From: an uncultured Acetatifactor sp.
GTDB lineage: Bacteria > Bacillota > Clostridia > Lachnospirales > Lachnospiraceae
DNA length: 32,870 bases
Assembly (NCBI GenBank): GCA_910584435.1
Contig: CAJUAP010000044.1
Span: 1-32,870 of the forward strand
Direction of reading: 5' to 3'
The translations under genes were made by a program, and so were the position numbers. The notes under the pieces are model-generated. The model had not been told where the DNA came from. It worked only from the letters and a program-made list of their open reading frames with translations, and ran no database searches. Of the stretch, positions 22,400-31,404 are shown piece after piece (the stretch's first letter is position 1; each line of letters begins with the position of its first letter).

Positions 22400-25300
22400 A
22401 TGTTGGAGAAAAAAATAGCCGATAGCAACGTAATAGAGGACAAAACAAAAGGAAACAAAGTAATGGAGGACAAAGCAATAGGAAACAAAGTCATAGGAAA
22501 CAAAGCAATACAGCTGATAATCATATTTTCGTTTCTGCTGCTTATTTTTATCGCAGCTTTGATACGCTGCCGCAGCCATACACTGACGGAATATATGCAA
22601 AGATTGGAAAATTCCGGCCGCATCAAGAAAGATATCATCATAGCTGTCATTGATTCCGGATGTAATAATTTATATGAATATCAGGACAGAATTCTGGCAG
22701 GTTATGATTTCGTACAGGAAGACAGTATACCGGATGATACTTTTGGACATGGTACGCAGATTGCAGATTTAATTCTTTCCAATACGCCTGGCTGCATAAG
22801 AATTATGCCTTTGAAAGCAGCGGATGAAAATGGTTATGCCCAGGCATGGGATGTCTGCAGGGCATTGGAATATGCTGCTGATAAAGGTGCGGACATTGTA
22901 AATCTGTCCCTGAACGCAGTTATCAATGGAAGTGACGAAAATGAAAATCTGAATTCCCTGATAACCAGATTAGCAGAACGGGGGATACAGGTAATCGTAT
23001 CTGCCGGTAATACAGGCGGCAATGTGTGCAGTTTATTTCCGGCCAGCACAGAAGAAGCAATTGTTGTAGCAGCCGTGGATGATAACAAATTCCCATACTT
23101 TTTCTCCGGTTATGGGGAGAATGTAAAGTTTTGTTCTCTGGGAAAATATAACGGCGAAATTGGAACATCCTATTCTGCTGCCTATGTGACATCTGTTGCA
23201 GCAATGCTGAAAATGTACGGTGTGGAAAAAATAGATGAGGTTTTAAATCAATATGCTGAAAAATATTGCCACGCAGATGTGGATGAAACACAGTTTATGG
23301 AAGAATTACATTCCAGGGAGCATATGAATTCTGCAGAAGGAATGTCCGCTATGAAAGAGCCGTATTCCGTGGAAAGAAGTTATGGAAAGGGGATTATATG
23401 GCTGGATTGGTTTTCGGCAGGAAATGAGAACACCAAAGGAAACAGAGAACCGGACGATCTGGCTGCTTTTTCTGCAAAAGAGGAAAATGATTTAGGGATG
23501 GAAATTCTGCATATGAACTGGAAGGAAATGTCTGCTGAGGAACTGGAAACATATCTGTTTGAGACGGCAAAAGAGTATGTCGGCATGTTCTTCAAATCGC
23601 TGTCACCGGATGAAATAAGGCTGCTGGAGGAAAAATGTCCCTCCATTCACTCGAAGGTATCTGTAGATGACTGTCATTGGGATTCAGAATCAGAAAGTTT
23701 CACAGTTGTTTCCAACACAATACTCGATTTTATGGACTATTGTATCCGGCAATATGAAAGCAATTTGAACAGAATGACAATTTCCGGCTGGTTTACCAGG
23801 AATAACACTATTGTATTCTACATTGCGAATGAAGATAGAAGTATAAAATACCGCTATGAAGTCAGAGGAAACATTTATGGTAAAGCAGCTACCACAGAAG
23901 ATAATAATCTCTTAGGCGCAGATGATACTTTAACAGTCATAGCATTTGGAGAAGATCATCCTTTGTTCAGGAAACCAAGGCTTGCTCCATCCGGAATCAA
24001 AAATTATGTCACGGATATCACATCCAGATGGGTCGCCTATTCCGGCCCGGATGTAGAAGCGGGGCGCGTCAGGGCAAAAGATTACAATCCAATCTATAAC
24101 ACGATTAACAAGACGGATAACGGAACAATACATTACGGTCTTTCCTTTGCCTTTACCGGCATGACTTTGAATCCCGGCAAGGGGTATCATTATGCTTCCG
24201 ATGAAGTTAAGGGATATCTGTATAATACCAGTCAACCGGCTGTCAGTTACCGCTATACAACTTTGCTGCCCACAGGATGGATAATTGAAGAAACGCCAAC
24301 TCATACCGTTCCAATAGACACGGGTTTTCAGAAAATCAGTGATAGAATTGAGGCTGTAAGCTATAACGCAAAAGAAGAATATTCTTACCAGGCATGCCCG
24401 GACCCAACGGCTGTATCTTTGGACGAGGCGGCAGAATATTATCATATAAAGAGCTTTCAAGCTTATTTGCCAATGCAGCAATCTTCATTTGATGTGGAAA
24501 AAGGAAATATGACATTGAACAGCCATATCTACCAACTCAGCAGCATGGCATTCTACGAATCTTCACAGAACAAATTAGTCATTTCCAATGATATTGTAGA
24601 ATATGTAATTGCTCAGGCGCCTAATGAGTATGACGTGATTCTTAATGCTAATGGCGGAACCATTGCAAAATCCGGAACTTTGGAACAAGTCAGTTCAACA
24701 GCCATCACTACCTGTTATGACAGTACAAGACATCAGAATATCAGCGGCGCAATTCCTGTCAGGGATAATTATATTTTTACCGGCTGGTATACGGATATAA
24801 ACGGCGGCGAACAAATATGGAATGCTGACGGAATTGCACAAGAGGGTTCTTATTGGGAGAATGGCATCTGGAAATATTCTGAAAATTGGACGGAAGATAA
24901 TCATACTTTGAATGTTTATGCACATTGGGAGCCTGCCTGGTACGATATTTACTTTGATGCAAATGGGGGAACCGGAACGCGGCAGGCTATGACAAATTTG
25001 GAATATAACAAAACCTATATACTTCCTGCACATCATTGGCCGGAGAACGGATATATAAAATCCGGTTTTTATTTCAGCGGCTGGAATACGGAAGCAGACG
25101 GAAGCGGCATTCATTACATTGATATGTCGCCTTTTCGCAAAATGAATGACGGGACGGACAATACGGTGGTTCTCTATGCCCAATGGATGCTGTCGGATGT
25201 GGTGCCGCCGGAAATCACACCTGATCTGCAGGAAGATAATCCCGCAGAAATGAATTTGAATCATTATATTTACGGCTGGACAAACAGGGCAATACCGCTG

Positions 25301-26206
25301 CGTTTTTCTGCCGCTGATAATATGGCAATGGATTCCCTTGTTCTATATGAGGGAGAAGGAACAACAGGCAGTATATTGGACAGCAGTACGGATCATGTGG
25401 AATATATTGTGTCAGAAGAAGGCATCTGCCATTATACTTTAGCGGCAAAGGATAAGACCGGAAACATTTCCACTGCGTATATTACAACGAAAATTGACTA
25501 TGTGACACCCACAGGGTCAATGGATGTGTCCTATGACGGATATTGCCTGAATGTGACATTGCATCATATTGTGGAAGAACATCCTCAGGATTCCGCTCAA
25601 AAGGCATCCGGATGTCAAAAAGCATGGATTTTGTTACAGGGTCTGAATGCGGAAGGAAATGTCATATGCCAGGAGGAAAAGGAACTTCTCCTTATGACTG
25701 AGAACATATACACGGGGGCAGTCTACCAGGGGGACTTTGGGCTGGGAGATGATTTCAATTATGTCTCGGATTATATTCATATTACGGCTTACATTATGGA
25801 TTATGCCGGTAATTACCTGCCATCCATTGCCTCCGCTACGATTCCGGCATTTGTACTGAATGCTGATTTGGAGAGAACTCTTGGGCAATCAGAACACTGG
25901 AAGGCAGGAGAAGCGGGAATAGTGCATATTTACACTGCGGCCTGGACGGATCAGGTAAAAATTGCTTATCCGGCTGATTGGATTGCATTGGACGAGACAT
26001 TGAACGGGCGCTGCTTTGATTATGCGGCAGAAGGAAAAGCATTTGAAAAAACGGAAGATGAATTATTCTACATTCCGATAAAAGCAGAAAACGGTTCTTA
26101 TACGATTACGGTATATGCTTATAAGAACGGCCGTGAAAAATCCGTCACATTATCTCTGGATTCCTGTGGCTGTATCTTAGATGAACTCAGGACAAGGCTT
26201 AGATAG
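22400..26206 (+). CDS. Membrane-anchored S8 (subtilisin-like) protease with InlB-type repeats
   Basis: 1268 residues. A lysine-rich pentapeptide repeat (11-35) precedes one membrane segment (about 37-56), a signal anchor that would place the rest outside the cell. The peptidase domain has Asp85 (AVIDSG), His117 (GHGTQIA), oxyanion Asn204 (SAGNTGG) and Ser257 (GTSYSAA), so the triad is complete; no propeptide is evident. After an unassigned 300-740 region come two InlB B-repeat/Flg_new modules starting near residues 743 (YDVILNANGG) and 848 (YDIYFDANGG), and a beta-rich Ig-like segment from about 954. No LPxTG or C-terminal anchor is present. GGAGG lies four bases before ATG. Target unknown; surface processing or adhesion is likely. 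Confidence 0.88.
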   Translation: MLEKKIADSNVIEDKTKGNKVMEDKAIGNKVIGNKAIQLIIIFSFLLLIFIAALIRCRSHTLTEYMQRLENSGRIKKDIIIAVIDSGCNNLYEYQDRILAGYDFVQEDSIPDDTFGHGTQIADLILSNTPGCIRIMPLKAADENGYAQAWDVCRALEYAADKGADIVNLSLNAVINGSDENENLNSLITRLAERGIQVIVSAGNTGGNVCSLFPASTEEAIVVAAVDDNKFPYFFSGYGENVKFCSLGKYNGEIGTSYSAAYVTSVAAMLKMYGVEKIDEVLNQYAEKYCHADVDETQFMEELHSREHMNSAEGMSAMKEPYSVERSYGKGIIWLDWFSAGNENTKGNREPDDLAAFSAKEENDLGMEILHMNWKEMSAEELETYLFETAKEYVGMFFKSLSPDEIRLLEEKCPSIHSKVSVDDCHWDSESESFTVVSNTILDFMDYCIRQYESNLNRMTISGWFTRNNTIVFYIANEDRSIKYRYEVRGNIYGKAATTEDNNLLGADDTLTVIAFGEDHPLFRKPRLAPSGIKNYVTDITSRWVAYSGPDVEAGRVRAKDYNPIYNTINKTDNGTIHYGLSFAFTGMTLNPGKGYHYASDEVKGYLYNTSQPAVSYRYTTLLPTGWIIEETPTHTVPIDTGFQKISDRIEAVSYNAKEEYSYQACPDPTAVSLDEAAEYYHIKSFQAYLPMQQSSFDVEKGNMTLNSHIYQLSSMAFYESSQNKLVISNDIVEYVIAQAPNEYDVILNANGGTIAKSGTLEQVSSTAITTCYDSTRHQNISGAIPVRDNYIFTGWYTDINGGEQIWNADGIAQEGSYWENGIWKYSENWTEDNHTLNVYAHWEPAWYDIYFDANGGTGTRQAMTNLEYNKTYILPAHHWPENGYIKSGFYFSGWNTEADGSGIHYIDMSPFRKMNDGTDNTVVLYAQWMLSDVVPPEITPDLQEDNPAEMNLNHYIYGWTNRAIPLRFSAADNMAMDSLVLYEGEGTTGSILDSSTDHVEYIVSEEGICHYTLAAKDKTGNISTAYITTKIDYVTPTGSMDVSYDGYCLNVTLHHIVEEHPQDSAQKASGCQKAWILLQGLNAEGNVICQEEKELLLMTENIYTGAVYQGDFGLGDDFNYVSDYIHITAYIMDYAGNYLPSIASATIPAFVLNADLERTLGQSEHWKAGEAGIVHIYTAAWTDQVKIAYPADWIALDETLNGRCFDYAAEGKAFEKTEDELFYIPIKAENGSYTITVYAYKNGREKSVTLSLDSCGCILDELRTRLR
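22430..22504 (+). repeat. Coding tandem repeat, 5 x 15 bp, before the subtilase membrane anchor
   Basis: 15-bp units at 22430, 22445, 22460, 22475 and 22490 encode VIEDK, TKGNK, VMEDK, AIGNK and VIGNK. A partial sixth follows. The array lies entirely in the cytoplasmic N-terminus, between the start codon and the membrane segment. Confidence 0.92.
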
Positions 26207-26226
26207 CATCCGCAGCAGTGCAGTAT

Positions 26227-26262
26227 CTGTCTGAGCTGTTGCAATTGGCTGCAAATATGGGC
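26227..26262. repeat. Dispersed palindromic element, diverged fragment
   Basis: CTGTCTGAGCTGTT (26227-26240) matches the element's 14-mer at 13 of 14 positions. It is followed by GCAATTGGCTGCAAATATGG, loosely like the CAAAATTGC stem region. It lies between the subtilase and the two-component system. Confidence 0.55.
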
Positions 26263-26305
26263 TGCAGCTTGAGCAGTCATAAGCAAAGCAGCAATAAATA
26301 TAGTA

Positions 26306-26334
26306 TTGACAGTCTGCTCACAGAATAATAGAAT
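26306..26334 (+). promoter_or_regulatory. Predicted promoter of the two-component system
   Basis: TTGACA (26306-26311), a 17-base spacer, TAGAAT (26329-26334). The leader of about 155 bases holds the inverted repeat ATACAAAA/TTTTGTAT (26390-26397, 26408-26415), a possible autoregulatory site. Confidence 0.55.
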
Positions 26335-26497
26335 AAAGATGTTTCAAAGATCATATCGATACATTTCCGTAGTGTCTTTGGATGATAAGATACAAAACAG
26401 ATACATTTTTTGTATATTTTGAATAAGATAAGTCAATCCCCAAGTTATGAAATATGTCGGTTGCCTGTCAAATCTGTTATAAGGAGTGAGGGAGAAA

Positions 26498-27169
26498 ATG
26501 CTGAAAATACTAATCGCAGAAGATGAAGCGCCCATTGCAAATCTGATTAAAATGAATCTGTCCAGGGCAGGTTATCAGTGCACCTGGGCTGCTGACGGTG
26601 AGGTGGCAGCAGATTTTATGTATAACGAAAAATTTGATCTTATGCTTTTGGATGTGATGCTTCCCGGAATTAATGGTTATGAATTAATGGAATACGCCAA
26701 TACGCTTGAACTTCCCGTTATTTTCCTGACAGCCCTTGGAAGCACCGAAAATAAAGTAAAGGGCCTGAAGATGGGAGCGGATGATTATCTGACCAAGCCG
26801 TTTGAAATTGTGGAGCTTCTGGCCAGGGTAGAGGCTGTACTGCGCAGGTATCATAAGACGGAAACGCAGATATATGTGTTCGATGTGGCAATTGACACGG
26901 CCTCCCGCTGTGTGACCCGCAATGGAGAACCCATACCGCTTACCATGAAAGAATTTGATCTTCTGTTATTGCTTGCAAGAAACCGCAATATTGCACTGTA
27001 TCGGGAAACAATCTACGAAACGGTATGGGGCGGCGAATATATGGGGCAGAGCAGAACAGTGGATCTGCATATTCAAAGATTGAAAAAAAAGCTCAATTGG
27101 GATAATGAAATTACGGCCGTCTATAAGGTTGGATATCGTCTGGAAGGGGAAGGCATGCCGCAGCAATGA
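26498..27169 (+). CDS. OmpR/PhoB-family response regulator
   Basis: 223 residues; a DNA-binding transcription factor activated by phosphorylation. The receiver domain (1-115) has acidic residues in AEDE, phospho-acceptor Asp52 (LMLLDVMLPG), Thr in FLTALGS and Lys100 (YLTKPFE). The C-terminal winged helix shows LTMKEFDLLLLLARN and the recognition-helix region SRTVDLHIQRLKKKL. ATG 26498 is chosen over GTG 26486 because it begins at the usual MLKILIAEDE. AAGGAG lies eleven bases upstream, slightly far. Its last four bases overlap the kinase start (ATGA), so the pair is translationally coupled. Confidence 0.95.
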   Translation: MLKILIAEDEAPIANLIKMNLSRAGYQCTWAADGEVAADFMYNEKFDLMLLDVMLPGINGYELMEYANTLELPVIFLTALGSTENKVKGLKMGADDYLTKPFEIVELLARVEAVLRRYHKTETQIYVFDVAIDTASRCVTRNGEPIPLTMKEFDLLLLLARNRNIALYRETIYETVWGGEYMGQSRTVDLHIQRLKKKLNWDNEITAVYKVGYRLEGEGMPQQ

Positions 27170-28590
27170 AATTTGCAGATAAGTTATTTCTGTCTATGAC
27201 TGCACTATTGACTCTGATGTTCGCATTGTTTGGCATCTGGATGCTCTCATCCGATTTTTCTCAATTGCTGGATAAAGAAATCGAACAGGGAAATGACGAG
27301 AGCCGTATGTTCCATTTTCTGTTTGAAATGGGATATCAGTCCACGGAAGAATATGGTGAGGAATATGCCATCAACAGGACGTTGGGCAGTATTACTGACA
27401 ATGTGGAGCGAGGGGGAAGTCATGTATTTGTGACCAAAATGGACGGGACATATGTTTACGGCGGAGAGTATTTGGAAAGAATGGGCTTTGTCAAAGAAAT
27501 AGAGGCATTGACAGGCGCATTGAATCAGACAACGAATTATGGCTATTGCATCCGCCGGATCCATGGAGGATATTATATGTTTACGGCTGCTTTGACAGAT
27601 ATCTCCGGGGGCGGATTCTGTCTGGGAACGTGCCGTGAACTGACAAATATTTATAATAACAGGCAGAACCTGCTGTCCAGATACCGGATTGCTCTGGTGT
27701 GCTTATTATTCCTGGGAGGTATCTGCATCTATATGCTTTCGCGTTATATTACCCAGCCCATTCGCCGCCTGGACAAACTGGCCGGAAGAATTGCCGATGG
27801 CGCTTATGAATTGCGGTCTCACAGCAATAGCATGGATGAAATCGGTTCCCTGGCAAGAAATTTTAACAGAATGGCAGATCAGCTTGTAGATCAGATGCAG
27901 AAGAAAGTATTAGAAGCAAAGCAAAAGGAAGATTTTACCGCTGCATTTGCCCATGAACTCAAGACACCTTTGACTTCTATTATAGGATACGCTGACATGT
28001 TAAATTCCATGAAATTGTCGGATACAGAATGTCATGACGCGTATTTTTATATCTATAGTCAGGGAAAGCGTCTGGAAAGCTTATCCCACAAATTGCTTGA
28101 TCTGGTGAGTATGGACAAACATCCTCTGGTATTCAAACCGATTTCCACAATTGCTCTGGAAGAAAATCTCCGTATTACAATGCGTCCTGTCTGGAAGCAG
28201 CGGGGCATCAAAGGTAAGGTGGATCTGGAAAAGGCTACCTTGTATGGAGATGAGGAACTGCTGTTATCCCTGTTTTACAACCTGCTTGACAATGCTGTAA
28301 AAGCTATGGACAAGGAAGATGTATGTTTTATTCTGATCAAAGGTGTCTGCCGGGAAGAAAAATATGAATTTAAAGTTATGGATAATGGCAGAGGGATTCC
28401 GGCAGAAGAAATCAGCCGTATCACAGAAGCTTTTTATATGGTGGACAAGTCTCGTTCCCGAAAGGAAGGCGGCGCCGGTATTGGAATGGCATTGTGTCAG
28501 AAAATCATCCAGCTTCATCAAGGCGTCCTGAAAATTGAGAGTAAATTAGGAGAAGGAACCGTAATAAAGGTGTCTTTTCCCATGCAATGA
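27166..28590 (+). CDS. Sensor histidine kinase (HAMP-HisKA-HATPase)
   Basis: 474 residues. Membrane segments at about 7-27 and 173-193 enclose an extracytoplasmic sensor domain of about 145 residues with no recognised fold. A HAMP linker (about 192-245) follows, then the HisKA domain with His263 (FAHELKTPLTS), and the ATPase domain with N-box Asn376 (LLDNAVKA), G1 DNGRG (416-420) and G2 GGAGIG (435-440). It would phosphorylate the overlapping response regulator. The signal is unknown. The next gene, an anchored exoprotein, may be part of the sensing unit or a target. Confidence 0.95.
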   Translation: MKFADKLFLSMTALLTLMFALFGIWMLSSDFSQLLDKEIEQGNDESRMFHFLFEMGYQSTEEYGEEYAINRTLGSITDNVERGGSHVFVTKMDGTYVYGGEYLERMGFVKEIEALTGALNQTTNYGYCIRRIHGGYYMFTAALTDISGGGFCLGTCRELTNIYNNRQNLLSRYRIALVCLLFLGGICIYMLSRYITQPIRRLDKLAGRIADGAYELRSHSNSMDEIGSLARNFNRMADQLVDQMQKKVLEAKQKEDFTAAFAHELKTPLTSIIGYADMLNSMKLSDTECHDAYFYIYSQGKRLESLSHKLLDLVSMDKHPLVFKPISTIALEENLRITMRPVWKQRGIKGKVDLEKATLYGDEELLLSLFYNLLDNAVKAMDKEDVCFILIKGVCREEKYEFKVMDNGRGIPAEEISRITEAFYMVDKSRSRKEGGAGIGMALCQKIIQLHQGVLKIESKLGEGTVIKVSFPMQ

Positions 28591-28630
28591 GAATTTCTAC
28601 CAGATTATGACATGAAAAGAGGTCGGACAT

Positions 28631-29653
28631 ATGAAAAGCAGGCATGGAGATATTGCGGAACAAAGGAGTAAGACAAAACATATTCGCAGATCACCCTTAA
28701 TCCTGGCGGCAGAGCTTTTCATTCTGGCGTTATTACTTGTAACGGCATCCTATGCGCCGCAGGTGCTCTTCCACGTACAGGACAGTTTCTTATGCGATGC
28801 GACAACGCTTGACCAGAGGGAAAGTATGGATGTGGATTCACTCAGCATTACTTATGAGAAATCTCTGGCGCAGCGCATGAAAATTTTTGCTGAAGGTTTG
28901 ATGTCGGAAGAAAATTATTATGTCACTTCCAGGAACCTTCCCATAAGTCAGGAAATATATGATTATCTGAATTCGGAGGAAGGGCTGCAGCAGCTTATTA
29001 TACAAGTATTTGCAGAAGCAGAGTTTATACCATACAGTTTCTATGAGATGATTTATGTCAATGAATGGAAACAATATGTAATCTGCAGTAATAACTATAC
29101 GGAAGGTGTGAATTTTATTCTTTGGTATATAGAACTGACGGACAATCAGGAGGTTATTTTAAAATTATTGGTGGATGCAGAAACAGGTACTCTCTATGCG
29201 TTTAAAACGGAAAATAATGATAGCGGCCGCCAGGTAATGCTTTGTGATGAATGGTATATAGAGAGATTTATTATGTGGTGGAGTTTTTTTTCCGGTTACT
29301 ATGAGGCATCCTCAGAGGACGATATAAGTATCATGTACAAACTTTCAGAAGAACTACAATTTGAACTGGAAAAAGAAGTGATAAATGAAGCTGTAATCCA
29401 TGATAAAAAACAACAAGATGAAACCGTAAAGGGAGTGGAGTTGTTTATAAGTGATAATTCCGGCTTTCGGCAGAAAGAAAATGTGATTGATTTTTATCTG
29501 CCTTACGGAGAGGCATCTCTGGAAGTACGTATTTTACTGGATGCAGAGGCTGTTGAAGAAACTGAATATGTGGTAGTATATCAATACTGCCAATATCCCA
29601 ATATGACAATTGGCGTTCGGCAGATTTATGAATTGATTCCGGAATTTTCATAA
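28631..29653 (+). CDS. Uncharacterised membrane-anchored extracytoplasmic protein
   Basis: Not recognised. 340 residues: a basic N-terminus (KSRHGDIAEQRSKTKHIRRS), one membrane segment (about 23-43, LILAAELFILALLLVTASYA), then an acidic domain of about 290 residues, probably outside the cell. No enzymatic motif is seen. Tyr/Trp/Glu content is high, and the segment LILWYIELTDNQEVILKLLVDAETGTLYAF-like (about 165-195) resembles strands of PepSY-like exodomains, but I would not assign it. It follows the kinase by 40 bases with no terminator, so it belongs to the same transcript and may modulate the sensor. Confidence 0.75.
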   Translation: MKSRHGDIAEQRSKTKHIRRSPLILAAELFILALLLVTASYAPQVLFHVQDSFLCDATTLDQRESMDVDSLSITYEKSLAQRMKIFAEGLMSEENYYVTSRNLPISQEIYDYLNSEEGLQQLIIQVFAEAEFIPYSFYEMIYVNEWKQYVICSNNYTEGVNFILWYIELTDNQEVILKLLVDAETGTLYAFKTENNDSGRQVMLCDEWYIERFIMWWSFFSGYYEASSEDDISIMYKLSEELQFELEKEVINEAVIHDKKQQDETVKGVELFISDNSGFRQKENVIDFYLPYGEASLEVRILLDAEAVEETEYVVVYQYCQYPNMTIGVRQIYELIPEFS

Positions 29654-29676
29654 ATCTGCATATAATTGACCCTGCT

Positions 29677-29746
29677 TTGATATATTTAAAAAAATGAGTA
29701 AAATTACAGCTTCACAAAGCATGAATCAATCATTGCAGGATTCATG
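29677..29746 (+). promoter_or_regulatory. Possible promoter and palindrome before the symporter gene
   Basis: TTGATA (29677-29682), 16 bases, TAAAAT (29699-29704). Just downstream CATGAATC (29720-29727) and GATTCATG (29739-29746) form a perfect 8-bp inverted repeat with an 11-base spacer, suitable as an operator or a small leader hairpin. No glycine riboswitch sequence is seen. Confidence 0.45.
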
Positions 29747-29775
29747 GAATATGGGTTGTAAGCAGGGAGTTTTGT

Positions 29776-31335
29776 GTGAATATGGATGGAAAATGCGCCA
29801 TTGAGATGCTGCATAAGAGCAGTACTGTTGTGGGAAACGCCGGTGTTACAGGAAGCAGTCCCACAGATATCATCAGATGGCTGGATAATATTGTATGGGG
29901 GCCATGGCTCCTGATACTTTTGTTAGGAACAGGCTGCTACCTGATGCTTCGGCTGAAATTTCTCCCTTTGAAAAATCTGGGCTATGCACTGAAATGTGCT
30001 TTTGGCGGAGAACGAGAGGATGCAGGAAACAGAGGCGGAAGCGGCGGTACGATTTCCTCTTTTGCTTCTCTGACAACTGAATTGGCAATTACTTTAGGAA
30101 CCGGCAATATTATAGGTGTGGCCACTGCAATGGTATTGGGCGGACCGGGCGCTTTGTTCTGGATGGTAGTAACCAGCATTATCGGGATGGCTACCAAACT
30201 GGTGGAAAGTGTATTGGCTGTAAAATACAGGGGAGCAAACGAAAAAGGCGAAACTGCAGGCGGCCCCATGTATACGTGTTTACATATTTTTACCAACAAA
30301 CAAATCGGAAGAAAATTAGGGCTTGCATTTGCATTTTTTGCCGTGATGGCTTCCTTTGGAATGGGTAATATGACACAGTCTAATTCCATTGCAGATGCCT
30401 TGTGGGTTTCGTTTCATATTCCCAAAGCCAAAACGGGACTGGTATTGACCATCATCACAGTTTTAGTTGTACTTGGCGGAATCGGCGTGATTGGTAAGGT
30501 GACACAGATACTTGTGCCTTTTATGGGTGTTTTCTACCTGCTTGGAACTTTCCTGGTAATATTTGCGAATTGGAGGAATCTGCCGGAGGCAGCGACAGGA
30601 ATTCTGGCAGCAGCGTTTCATCCGCAGGCAGTCTCGGGAGGGCTGTTTGGAAGTGTCGCCGTGACCGCATTTGAATCCCTTAGATGGGGTGTGGCCAGAG
30701 GTATATTTTCTAATGAAGCCGGGCTGGGAGCCGCGGGTATTACCACTGCTGCTGCGGATACGAGGGATTATATCAGACAGGGATATATCAGCATGACCGG
30801 AGTATTCCTGGATACCATTGTCATATGTACCGTGACAGGACTTGCTTTTGCGGTTTCCGGGGTCATAGGTACTACGGATGCCTCCGGAATGCCTTTGACG
30901 GGTACTGCCCTGACTCTTGCCGCATTCAGCACTGTACTTGGAGAACGGGGAAGCAGCTTTGTGAGCGTATGTATTACATTGTTTGCATTCGCAACTATCA
31001 TTGGCTGGGCTTACCAGGGAGAGCGAGCATTTGAATTTCTGATGAGAGGCCGGACAAAATATAATTTAGTATACCGGTTTATCTATGCATTGACAGCGTT
31101 TGGCGGTTGTATCTGTTCTCTGGAAACTGTTTGGAATTTTTCGGATATCTGTAATGGTTTGATGGCAGTTCCTAATCTGATTTGTGTGCTGGCTTTATCC
31201 GGGAAAATATGTCAGGAGATATCTGCATATACCGTTCCTGATAAGAGACGTGCAGACAGGGAGAACCGTTTTCTGTGCAAGGGAATGCCCCAGGGACGGA
31301 CCGGGCTGAATGTCAGAAGAAAAACATTGAGGTGA
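29776..31335 (+). CDS. AGCS-family alanine/glycine:sodium symporter
   Basis: Imports alanine or glycine with sodium across the cytoplasmic membrane. 519 residues, about 11 membrane segments. Family landmarks are the LDNIVWGPWLLILLLGTGCYL start, ELAITLGTGNIIGVATAMVLGGPGALFWM-like loop-helix, SVLAVKYRG, ASFGMGNMTQSNSIA, FESLRWGVARGIFSNEAGLG and WAYQGERAFEFL. The start is GTG 29776, six bases after GGGAG; ATG 29782 is the alternative. A glycine-rich cytoplasmic loop (EDAGNRGGSGGT) is ordinary. The basic C-terminus ends under the pepT promoter. Substrate choice between alanine and glycine cannot be read from sequence. Confidence 0.94.
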   Translation: MNMDGKCAIEMLHKSSTVVGNAGVTGSSPTDIIRWLDNIVWGPWLLILLLGTGCYLMLRLKFLPLKNLGYALKCAFGGEREDAGNRGGSGGTISSFASLTTELAITLGTGNIIGVATAMVLGGPGALFWMVVTSIIGMATKLVESVLAVKYRGANEKGETAGGPMYTCLHIFTNKQIGRKLGLAFAFFAVMASFGMGNMTQSNSIADALWVSFHIPKAKTGLVLTIITVLVVLGGIGVIGKVTQILVPFMGVFYLLGTFLVIFANWRNLPEAATGILAAAFHPQAVSGGLFGSVAVTAFESLRWGVARGIFSNEAGLGAAGITTAAADTRDYIRQGYISMTGVFLDTIVICTVTGLAFAVSGVIGTTDASGMPLTGTALTLAAFSTVLGERGSSFVSVCITLFAFATIIGWAYQGERAFEFLMRGRTKYNLVYRFIYALTAFGGCICSLETVWNFSDICNGLMAVPNLICVLALSGKICQEISAYTVPDKRRADRENRFLCKGMPQGRTGLNVRRKTLR

Positions 31336-31355
31336 ACCATAATTTATAGTATAAT
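31327..31355 (+). promoter_or_regulatory. Predicted promoter of pepT
   Basis: TTGAGG (31327-31332), a 17-base spacer, TATAAT (31350-31355). The -35 box overlaps the stop of the symporter gene. Leader about 42 bases. Confidence 0.7.
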
Positions 31356-31404
31356 ACTTAATGCGGATTGATAATATACAAAAGAAAGAAAAGAGGTTAT
31401 AAAA

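Noticed and set aside
29654..29775. Glycine riboswitch before the AGCS symporter
   Set aside because: The tandem glycine aptamer core sequences are not present in this 122-base gap.
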